Source: a virus
Direction: 5' to 3' (one strand)
Length of the DNA: 26,556 nt
Virus record (IMG/VR): IMGVR_UViG_3300005609_000023
Location: 1-26,556 of that record
The notes under the pieces are model-generated. The model was not told the origin of the DNA, searched no databases, and was given only the letters and a program-made list of their open reading frames with translations. A program made the position numbers and the translations under genes. The first letter of the stretch is position 1; each line of letters opens with the position of its first letter. Shown here piece by piece: positions 14,529-23,600 of this stretch.

Positions 14529-15992
14529 ATGGCACGATCACTAGCACGTAATACTAGTTTGTTTGCGACGTCCTTGGACGACACACTAACTGGTGCAACT
14601 AGTTTAAATACTTTTGAACTGAAGGTATTAGATGGATATAGTTTTAGTCAAGATGTAACAACACAAGAAGTGGGCGTAAACGAAGCAGGCACATCGCCTG
14701 TGAGGGGTACGCTCGGCTTTAATACTGCTCTTAATCCAGTAGATGTTAGTTTCAGTACTTATGTACGTTCATATTCTAATACGGAAGACACCAATGGAGA
14801 TACTAGATCTGCAGCAGATTGTGTTGAAAGAATACTTTGGGCATCTGCAATGGGTGATCCAACATCTTGGGCTTATGTAATTGGAACAGATGTTGGCACA
14901 GGTCATGTTATAACAGCACAAACAGACAGTGCATTAACATTTGGACTGGGTGCATCTAATGTTAATGAATTACTATCATTAACTTTGTACTTTGTACTTG
15001 AACAAACAACTTATAAAATAACAGACTTTAATGTTTCAACAGCAGAAGTAGATTTTAGTATTGATGGTATTGCAACTATTAATTGGACTGGACAGGGATC
15101 GCGAGTTTTAGAAGCCCCGGCAGAGCATACAGCTATTGCTGCTTGGGATGCAGGGACTGAATATTTAGGAGTTCCAGCAACTACTACAAGTACTTTCTTA
15201 CGTAATAAGTTAAGTACTATGGATTTAAAAGATAATGATTTAGCAACGACTCCAGCTATAGATGGAATTCAGCACTCAGTACAAACATATACATTAGGTA
15301 CTGGTACTGTTTTAGAATTTGGGGCTCAAACACTTACAGCAGCTATGGTAGGAGGTAGAATTAGAAATAATACTGTAATTGCAGGTGATGCTGATGATAT
15401 ACGTGGGTGGGCAACTATTATTGCTATAGATGATGGTAATGATGAAATTACAGTGTCAGAAAATGTAGATGCTGATACTATTACAGGGTCTACTAAATGG
15501 ACAGTTAGTAATGATGATTTAGATATATTTACAGCAGTTCAAAGTGCTGGAGTTGTATATAATATACCTATTACAGGAGCTACATTAACTCTAGAAAATA
15601 ACTTTACTTACCTGACACCTGAGGAATTAGCTATTGTTAACTTACCTTTAGCAGGCTTTGCAGGAAACCGTGTAACAAGTGGTAGTTTGACCGCATATTT
15701 GAATACAGGTGCTACAGGCTCTGGTGGGTTGTTATCTGATATGTTAGCAAAGATTGAAGGCTCAGTATCAAATAACTTTGAAATTATTTTCCATATGGGA
15801 GGAGCAGCAGCAGATACTCCTAGGGTAGATTTTACTATTGCTCATGCGCAAATATCTGTTCCAACCACAAATGTGGAAGATATTATCGCTACTGAGATAC
15901 AATTTAGTGGTAAGCCTTGGAGTGATTCATTAGAAGCAGGATCATTTGAGGATACTAATGAATTGGTAATTACATACGTACCACCAGCATAA
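14529..15992 (+). CDS. Major tail (tube) protein
   Basis: A 487-residue protein with strong RBS AAAGGAG. Residues about 1-110 (ARNTSLFATSLDD, FELKVLDGYSFSQDVTTQEV, VDVSFSTYVRSYSN) and the C-terminal part (TNVEDIIATEIQFSGKPW, then NELVITYVPPA) carry the pattern of siphovirus tube proteins, whose beta-barrel subunits stack as hexamers. The middle, about residues 115-340, is beta-rich and probably an inserted surface domain. The gene lies between tail terminator and tail assembly chaperones and ends in a strong terminator, fitting a highly expressed tube protein. It is longer than the usual 150-250 residues, as in T5-type tubes with added domains. Confidence 0.83.
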   Translation: MARSLARNTSLFATSLDDTLTGATSLNTFELKVLDGYSFSQDVTTQEVGVNEAGTSPVRGTLGFNTALNPVDVSFSTYVRSYSNTEDTNGDTRSAADCVERILWASAMGDPTSWAYVIGTDVGTGHVITAQTDSALTFGLGASNVNELLSLTLYFVLEQTTYKITDFNVSTAEVDFSIDGIATINWTGQGSRVLEAPAEHTAIAAWDAGTEYLGVPATTTSTFLRNKLSTMDLKDNDLATTPAIDGIQHSVQTYTLGTGTVLEFGAQTLTAAMVGGRIRNNTVIAGDADDIRGWATIIAIDDGNDEITVSENVDADTITGSTKWTVSNDDLDIFTAVQSAGVVYNIPITGATLTLENNFTYLTPEELAIVNLPLAGFAGNRVTSGSLTAYLNTGATGSGGLLSDMLAKIEGSVSNNFEIIFHMGGAAADTPRVDFTIAHAQISVPTTNVEDIIATEIQFSGKPWSDSLEAGSFEDTNELVITYVPPA

Positions 15993-16028
15993 ACTAATAA
16001 ACTAATAATAATAATACTATAAACAGAA

Positions 16029-16056
16029 TGAGGGGGGTAAAACCCCCTCACTTTTA
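16029..16056 (+). terminator. Strong intrinsic terminator after tail tube gene
   Basis: TGAGGGGG (16029-16036) pairs with CCCCCTCA (16043-16050), loop GTAAAA, followed by CTTTT. A stable GC-rich stem with a T-run directly after the tube gene should reduce transcription into the chaperone genes, lowering their dose relative to the tube. Confidence 0.87.
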
Positions 16057-16082
16057 AAAGCAAAATTAAGGAGAACAAAATT

Positions 16083-16493
16083 ATGGAATTAGCTAAACTT
16101 ATAGTACCCAGCAAGACTGTCTGGGTAGAATATCCTGGATTGTCAGGCTTTGAAATTGAGCTTGCGTACTTGACCAGGGACGAATTGATGAAAATTCGTG
16201 ATAGGTCTACGACCAAAAATTTCACCAGAAAAAGCAGGAAGGTTGAAGATGAAGTCGATAACGATATATTTCAATCTGAATACTTCAGGGCAGTAATAAA
16301 AAATTGGAAGGGATTAAGATACGAATATTTGCCCAAATTAATTCCAGTTGATTTATCTGAGGTAGAAGATTTAGAGGATGAGCTTGAGTATTCTGAAAAG
16401 AACGCTGAGGCGTTAATGCGAAATTGCTCAGAATTCGATGGCTTTGTAGGTTCTATATTGGAGGAGGTTAGTAATTTTACGAAGAGCAGTTAA
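16083..16493 (+). CDS. Tail assembly chaperone, short form (gpG-like)
   Basis: A 136-residue protein with RBS AAGGAG. It shows KTVWVEYPGLSGFEIELAYL near the start, the helix LTRDELMKIRDRS, then YFRAVIKNWKGLRYEYLPKL and YSEKNAEALMRN. This is the layout of the first tail assembly chaperone of siphoviruses, which coats the tape measure protein before tube polymerisation. In lambda the gene pair G/GT is read by a programmed -1 frameshift. The same arrangement is present here: the next reading frame (-1) is open across this gene's end, with TTTT at 16475-16478 and a hairpin just downstream. Confidence 0.82.
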   Translation: MELAKLIVPSKTVWVEYPGLSGFEIELAYLTRDELMKIRDRSTTKNFTRKSRKVEDEVDNDIFQSEYFRAVIKNWKGLRYEYLPKLIPVDLSEVEDLEDELEYSEKNAEALMRNCSEFDGFVGSILEEVSNFTKSS

Positions 16494-16501
16494 ATCTGCT
16501 C
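16475..16501 (+). promoter_or_regulatory. Probable -1 ribosomal frameshift signal
   Basis: The zero frame reads AAT TTT ACG; Phe tRNA on TTT (16476-16478) can re-pair perfectly with TTT one base back (16475-16477). Five bases downstream starts a perfect 6-bp hairpin, GAGCAG (16484-16489) with CTGCTC (16496-16501), whose loop contains the zero-frame stop TAA. The -1 frame has stops at 16469-16474, so any shift must occur between 16475 and the zero-frame stop at 16491. This is the only homopolymer run in that interval. It is not the canonical X-XXY-YYZ heptamer; only the P-site codon re-pairs well. Confidence 0.7.
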
Positions 16502-16888
16502 AACAAAAAATTACAAAACTTTTTTGATAATTCTGAGCTTAAAATGACTAAAGAACGGTATTTATTATTATGCGAACAGCTCGGCAATGAGCCAAAAGAT
16601 AATGAGATCCCCGCCGAGTTTGAAGATTTTCCTTATACCGTGCAAACTGCTATAACTATATACCATATATTGAGTGATAGGTGGGATGGCTTTTCAGGAA
16701 CTTACTTCGGAAAGGACTATTCGCTTCTACCATACTTAGTAAAGTTATATAGGATAGAAGATGAGTCTCAACTGCTTCAATTTTTATTATTAATAGATAG
16801 AATAATTATTGCAAAACGTTCAGAAGATCAGAAACGAAGAAATAAGAAAACCACCGGTAAAAAAAGTGGTATAAATATACAAGGGTGA
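16478..16888 (+). CDS. Tail assembly chaperone extension (T part of gpGT), -1 frame
   Basis: This frame is open from 16475 to TGA 16886-16888. Read after a shift at TTTT, the junction is VSNF then YEEQLNLLNKKLQNFF, continuing into MTKERYLLLCEQLGNEP. The fusion product would be about 268 residues (132 from the first frame plus 136). The only nearby ATG (16544) has no convincing RBS, and the about 22 codons before it encode a sensible amphipathic stretch, so expression as a frameshift fusion is favoured over a separate gene. The C-terminus is basic (KRSEDQKRRNKKTTGKK), as expected for a part contacting tape measure or tube. The stop codon TGA lies within the conserved start of pseudoknot copy 3. 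Confidence 0.78.
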   Translation, partial: YEEQLNLLNKKLQNFFDNSELKMTKERYLLLCEQLGNEPKDNEIPAEFEDFPYTVQTAITIYHILSDRWDGFSGTYFGKDYSLLPYLVKLYRIEDESQLLQFLLLIDRIIIAKRSEDQKRRNKKTTGKKSGINIQG

Positions 16889-16944
16889 AAAGGATAGCTT
16901 CCCTGCTAGTACCACTATTACTAGCTAGCCCTTATCTATAGTGG
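16884..16944 (+). promoter_or_regulatory. HNH-leader pseudoknot element, copy 3
   Basis: It begins GGTGAAAAGG, whose TGA is the stop of the GT reading frame. A GGA/TCC stem (16892-16894 with 16900-16902) is followed by CT and hairpin S1 GCTAG/CTAGC (16905-16909 with 16921-16925), with TA on both inner sides. Loop CCACTAT (16912-16918) is the exact complement of ATAGTGG (16938-16944), which overlaps the RBS GTGGAG (16941-16946) of the HNH gene starting at 16954. All three stems differ in sequence from copies 1 and 2 at paired positions but keep pairing. Confidence 0.8.
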
Positions 16945-16953
16945 AGATATAAA

Positions 16954-17634
16954 ATGGAAAAAACAAATAAAGAAATTATAACTGAAATTATTGAAGATTT
17001 AGAGCAAACAGAAGGGTTAAATTGGCCTAAAGCGCATAATGCAAAAGTATCAAGAGAAAAATTAATAGAATGCTGGTCTGAATATAGAGAAGGATCTGAT
17101 TATAAATATTTTAATTATTATGGTAAGGGTGGTTTATGTAAAGTGTATAAAAATATATTTAGTAATATAAATAAAGAATCACGTAGTGAATTGTGGAAAA
17201 CATATATTTTAAGACTTTATAATTATAAATATTGTAATATATGTGGAGAATTAAAAAAATTAGATGAATTTTACTTAGATGCAGCTAAAATATCTAAGAA
17301 ACGTTGTCAATGTAAAGATTGTATGAAAAAATACAGAGAGAATAATAGAGATAAGAGTGCTACAGCAACTGCAAAGTACAGGGCAGCAAAATTACAACGT
17401 ATGCCAGCATGGGCCAATTTAGAAGCTATAAAAGAAATATATATTAATTGTCCAGAGGGCTATCACGTAGACCATATAGTGCCTTTACAGGGAAACTTAG
17501 TATCAGGGTTTCATATAGAAAATAATTTACAGTATTTAAAAGCGGAAGATAATCTTTCTAAGAGTAATAAATTCAGTTTGGAAGATAATTTGGAATATTT
17601 ACCTTATTTTCCTGCTAATAAGTTTGAAGTGTAA
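16954..17634 (+). CDS. Free-standing HNH homing-type endonuclease, paralogue of the 9296 gene
   Basis: A 226-residue protein. The N-terminal domain (EKTNKEIITEIIEDLEQTEG, LNWP, VSREKLIECWSEYREGSDY) is clearly homologous to the gene at 9296. A zinc-finger-like unit has C94-x2-C97 and C120-x2-C123. The HNH core is GYHVDHIVPLQGN (D173, H174) followed by IENNLQYLKAEDNLSKSNK. A C-terminal extension (DNLEYLPYFPANKFEV) is absent from the 9296 protein. It sits between the tail chaperones and the tape measure gene, is more AT-rich than both immediate flanks, and has the pseudoknot leader. A homing role is inferred. The core residues look intact, unlike the fossil at 6765. Confidence 0.85.
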   Translation: MEKTNKEIITEIIEDLEQTEGLNWPKAHNAKVSREKLIECWSEYREGSDYKYFNYYGKGGLCKVYKNIFSNINKESRSELWKTYILRLYNYKYCNICGELKKLDEFYLDAAKISKKRCQCKDCMKKYRENNRDKSATATAKYRAAKLQRMPAWANLEAIKEIYINCPEGYHVDHIVPLQGNLVSGFHIENNLQYLKAEDNLSKSNKFSLEDNLEYLPYFPANKFEV

Positions 17635-17654
17635 AAGTATAAAAAAGGAACAAT

Positions 17655-20600
17655 ATGACAACAGTTTCAGAACAAGAGTATCTGCTAAAAGTTGTGACTA
17701 AGGGATTAGGAGAAGCTGTAGCTGAAATAAAAACTTTAAATAAAAATATGGAAAAATCCGCCAAAGCTACAGGGAAGGCGAGTGAATCATATGAAACTCT
17801 TGGTGGCACAACGGATAAATATGGTAGAGCAATAAAGGGGGTAGGCCATTTAACCAACAATGCGACCAAAAGTTTTTCAAAAATGTCGCAAGGCATGCAA
17901 TCGGGTCTAGTACCTGCATACGCGACCGTCGCCGCAAATGTATTTGCCCTTACGGCTGCATTCGGTGCACTAAGCAGAGCTGCTGATTTACAAATATTAA
18001 TAGAATCTGCTGAAATATTGGCTACACAAACAGGTAGGTCGCTTGTTGGCTTAGCTAATAATATGAAGGCCATTACTGATGGTGCTTTATCTATGAAAGA
18101 TGCACTTACAAGTGCATCTATTGCTGCATCTGCCGGATTTGACAATACTACTATTAAAGAACTTACACAGGTAGCTAGAAATGCTTCAGTAGCACTCGGC
18201 AGAGATTTAACAGACTCTATGAATCGAGTATTCAAAGGTGCTATAAAGGCTGAGCCCGAATTATTAGATGAATTAGGCATTATACTTAGATTAGAACCTG
18301 CAACTAATAAATATGCTGCAAGTCTAGGAAAGGCTGCTTCAGAATTAACAACATTCGAAAAGCAGCAAGCAGTTGTAAATGCAGTTTTAGAGCAAGGTCA
18401 AGATAAATTCGCTACCTTTGGTGATGTAGATACTAATCCATATACTAAATTAGCTGCAGCTTTTCAAGACATAGCTAATAGTTTAATAACACTTATAGCT
18501 ACACCAATAGCTGGATTTTTAGAATTTTTTACTGAGAATACTACGGCATTAACTGCTGCAATTATTATATTTGCTAATAGTGTATTAAAAACAGCTATTC
18601 CTGCTTTAACTTCTTTAGAACGTAATATAACTGATGTTATAGATAAAGGTTTTGCTAAATTAAGTATTAGTACTGCTGTTAAGAAAATGAAAGAGGAGTT
18701 GGATGGTACTTTAAGACGCCCAGAGTTTGATAAAGGTATTCTAACTTCAATTGTAGAGGATGAAGTAAAGAATTTAGGAGAGATAGGAAGTGAAGCTGGT
18801 AAAGCTTTAGGAGCCGGTTTAACATCTATCTTAGATGATCCTTCTATTTCAGATAAAGAAAAATTTTCAAAAATTTACTTAAATGCAGATTCTGCTATTA
18901 CAAGTTTAAAAAATAACACAGAGGCACTAGGGCAAGTATCTAAAGAAGAATTAGGAGCTATAGTTACTACAGCGGAAGCCGCTAAAGAAGCATTACGTAA
19001 AATGGGTGTACCTGTAAGTGTATTTAGAGAGCGTATTGCAGATTTGGGAACAATTATTAAAAAAAATATACCTTTTGCTGCAACTTTAGCAAACTCATTT
19101 AGTAATTTTGTTAAATTAACTAAAGCTGGTATATCTTCTGGATTTGCTGCAGGACTATCAGAAGGATTTAGCGGAATAACTAAAGCTGTTATACTAGCTA
19201 ATTTAAAATTTGAAGAATATGCTAGACTTGGAAATGAAGTAGGTAAAACAAATCAATTTATAAATATTACTTTAATACGATTATCTGGTGTTTTTGGTAC
19301 AGTATTAAAAGGTATAAATACTTTAATACCTATTATAGGTCAATTAACTATAGCTTGGTCACTTCTTAGCAGTGGATATTTATTTTTCTTAAATTTATTT
19401 AGAGATGAAGAAAAATTTGATAATATTACTAAAGCTTTTGAAGATCAAGAAAAAGCATTAAAAACAGCAGAAAAAGCAATTAAAAAATATAATATAGAAT
19501 TAAAGCCTTTATTAGATACAACAGATAATGTAACTAAAAAACTAGAACTACAAAAAAATGTATTATTAGAATTAACTAATACTATGGAAGATTCTATAGA
19601 TAATGTAAATGTTGAAGATTTTGGCTTCTTTGGTGCTGATTTAGATGATTTTACAGATAATATAGTAAAAATGTCAGATGCATTAAGTGATTTAGGTGCA
19701 ACTGATGAAGTAAATGTTATATTAAGAGAGTTTAATAACTTAACAAACTTAAGTGCAAAAGAAGCAATAAAAGCAGGCAGAGATTTTGCTAATTTATCTA
19801 AAGAAATGTATAATTTAGCAGATGCAACTAATGAAGCTAATGAAGGACTAAAAAAAGCATTTGATGAATTACATAAAGGTTTTGAAAATATACAAGGAAG
19901 TTTGCCTACTCTAACAGGAATAGAACAAACATTTGTATCTTTATCAGAAATTTTATCTCGACAAGTATTTACTGATGCTATAACATTTGGATCAAATTTA
20001 GAAACTCTTAGGGCTTATGAAATAGAATTATTAGGAATTGGTGAGGCACAAAAGTCTTTATTAGCAATATCAGGAGCTTTAGAACATGTTGAAGGAGTAA
20101 GACAATCTCAAATAGAAGAAAATACCAAAAAAATAGCTAAGGAAGCAAAAGAAATATCTTCTATAACAAATATGTGGAAGCAAGGCGCAGAAGCGCTTAA
20201 AGCTTTAATGGATCCAGATATAACATATGAACATAGATCTATAAAGGTTATAGAGAATGAAACTACTGAAGCTACTAAAGCTATTGATGATCTTGGTAAT
20301 TCTATAGAAAGACTTCGTAGAGAAGCTAAAAAAGATATTGAAATTATAACAAATGCAATAAGAGAATTAGTTGAAGAATTAAATTTATTAATAAATGCAC
20401 AATTAGAATATTCTAGACAAGTTCAACAATTAGATTTTGAAAAATCTTTACCTGGCGTTAGTTTTGCAGAGAGTTTAAAATTATCTAGTAAAATAATGGA
20501 TATAAATATAGCTAAATTAAAAATATTAAAAACACAAGCAGACTTAGTAAATACAGCAAATAAAAAGACTATAGAAAGTACAGAAGAAGCTATAAATAAG

Positions 20601-23600
20601 GTACAAAATCCTATAACAGATCATTTGGATTATGCAGAGTTTGCTAAACTTGAAAAAGATGCAGAAACAGCACAACAGACTAAGAATAAAGCATTAATAA
20701 AAGAGTTACAACTTAAATCTCAATTAGGAGATTTAGAACTTGAAATAAATAAAGTAAGAATTAATGAATTTAAAATGTTGAAAGGTTATATTATAGAGTT
20801 AGCCGCTTTAGTATCTAAAGGAATTTGGATCCCACCTGGAGCTCAAGAAGCTACAGCTAAATTAAAAGAACTTTATTCTCAAATTACAGGGTATAGTGCT
20901 GAGATATTGGAAAATAATTTTAAATCATTTTTATACTATAATGAGGCTTTAAGTAGAGTTAATGCTACAGCTTTAGGATTGTATAATCAAACAGAAGAAA
21001 TAAAGCGGAGAACTGAAGCCCTTAAAGAGGAAAGTAAGGTTTTAAAAACTAATCTTACTATTTCAGATGATTTAATTGAAAGTGCGGTTAATTTAGAAAT
21101 AGCAAGAACAGAAGCACAGTCAGATGCTCTTAAAGGAGCATTATATGCTAATAGGATACCTGGAGATGTAAGTAGCGGTCTTGCAATAGGTGCAGATAGT
21201 GATGAGCGCAAAAAATTAGGAGCAATTTTAAAGGAATTAGCTGTAAAAGAAGTTGAATTAGAAAAACAAAAAACAGCACTGGTAAATAAACAATTAGAAC
21301 AAGAAAATATAAAAATTAAACTACAACAGGATTCTATAAGGTCTACACTTAGGGAAGGATTATTTATATCTAAAGCTAAAGAAATACAAATTAAACAAGA
21401 AGAAGAATTATTAGCTTTATCAAAACGTACAAAGGAATATAATACAGCAGGATATAAAGAACAAGAAAAACTTATAAAAGAAAGAGCTAAATTAGCATAT
21501 AAAACAGATTTAAATGCAGATCTAGGAGCAGCTACTGAGTCAGCTAGAGAATTTTCAGATGTAATGGAAACATTAGCTGATAGGTTAGAAAATTTAGGAA
21601 GTTCAACAGATAAATTTAGGGCTGGATTAGTAGCTATTGCTGAAATATCTGTATTATCAGATTCAGAAACTGCAATTGGTTTATCTCAGTTAGCTATATT
21701 AACTGAAGAATTTGGATCTCAAACTGAAGAAGTTAGAAAAAGTTTTGAAGCTATGGCATTATTTGCTGCTGGTGCAGCAGGTGCATTAGCTAATGCCTTT
21801 GAAGAGGGATCTACCGCTGCAGAAACATTTCAAGTTATACAAACAGGTTTAGCATTAGTATCGGCTGTTAGAGCAGTTATGGAACAAGGTACTGGTGGTG
21901 ATCCATATACAGCATTTGCTAGAATGGCTGCTATGGCTGCCGCTGCCGCTGCATTACTCAGCCAAATTAATGTCTCCTTTAGTGGGGGAGGTGGTGGATT
22001 TACTGCAGCAGAACCGGCAACTTTCCAAGATCAATTTGGAGCACAAGGTGCTCAAGGAATAGATTTACAAACTAATTCTCTAAGAGATTCTATTGATGCA
22101 TTAGTAGATATAGATACAGATTTATTCGGTGTTAATAGAGACTTAAAGATTAGTATAGTTAATTTAAATAGAACTTTTGATGCTCTTGGTGCTGCTGTAT
22201 TTAATCAATCTGGTGATTTCTCAGCTGGCAATATATTAGACCAATTTGGAATTCAGTTTGGTACTGAACTTAAAGGTGGATCTTTTGGCGGACTTTTTGG
22301 TAGTTCAACTAAGACAAATGAATTATTAGCTGCGGGTATTCAATTCGGAGCTACTATAGGATTAGTAGGTGATACATTAGGTGGTTCAATAATAGATGCC
22401 GATGCTTATATAACACAACAAATAACAAAAACTAAAAGTAGTTTCTTTGGTGGTAGTAAAACAAAAGTAAGAATAGAAACTAGTGTTTCAGAATTAGAAC
22501 CAAGAGTTGGAAAAGCATTACAAGATGCTTTAGATATTACATTAGATACTTTATTAGGATTATTTGAATCTTTAGGTTCAGATATACCTAAATTATTGAG
22601 TGGGTTTGCCGGATTAGATATAGATGTAACAAAGTTAGATTTATCTGGTAAATCTGCTAAAGATCAGTCAGATACTATAGCAGCATTCTTTTCTAATTTA
22701 ACAAATGAACTTATTGATGATTTAGTTCCAGGATTAGAGGCCTTTACTAAAGCCGGGGAAGAGCTTACAGATACATTAATTAGAATAAGTACAGAAACTC
22801 AAGAATTAAATACATCTTTTTCTACTATAGGATTAAAAATATCAGACTTTGGATTATTTGATAATATAGAAGAAGATTATAATACTTTTATTACTAATAT
22901 ACCAGCAGGTGTAGCTACAATTAATCAAGATATACAAGATCAAATAGATGCTATAGAAGCTACTAAATTTGTTCCGCCTGTTTTAGATACTACAGATAGT
23001 GGTTATCTTATAGATAATAAACGAATATTTGAAGCAACACTCAAAACTAAATCAGAGTTTGAAAAAAATAAACGAGAAGCAATTGCTGCATTAGAAGAAG
23101 ATTTATATTCTATTACTAGTGCCGTTGTTCCTACTATAGAAGCTTTTAAAGTATTAACTTTAGCTGCATGGAATGAAGCATTTTTATCTGGTTTTGAAAA
23201 TGTAGATGAAATGTCAGATATTAGTGAAAGATTTTATACTGCATTATTTTCAGAACAAGAATTAGCAGATATAGCTGTAACAAATGCCGAAGATGTTGTT
23301 GGTAAAGGAATAGCAGAATTAGCTGGTGTATTATATAAACAAGGATTTGGTGAGTTTGCAAACTTATTATCTGAAGATATGTCTACTGAAGATTTAAGAG
23401 ATATCTTTGATGTTTTAACAGAAATAGGGGCTTTTGCTTCTGTAGAAGGTGCAGCACTACTTGGAATATTTGTTAGAGCTGGAGTAGCCGTTGGTGACTT
23501 AGAAATTGCTATAGAAGAAGCAGTTGAAGAAGTAAATAATTTAAATCAACAATATGAAAGACAAATTGCATTATTTGGTCTATTAGGGAAAGAATTAGAT

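Noticed and set aside
17615-18280. 221-codon minus-strand ORF
   Set aside because: It lies antisense to the tape measure 5' end and its composition (Ala/Ser/Leu/Pro-rich) mirrors the sense codons; there is no separate evidence for it.
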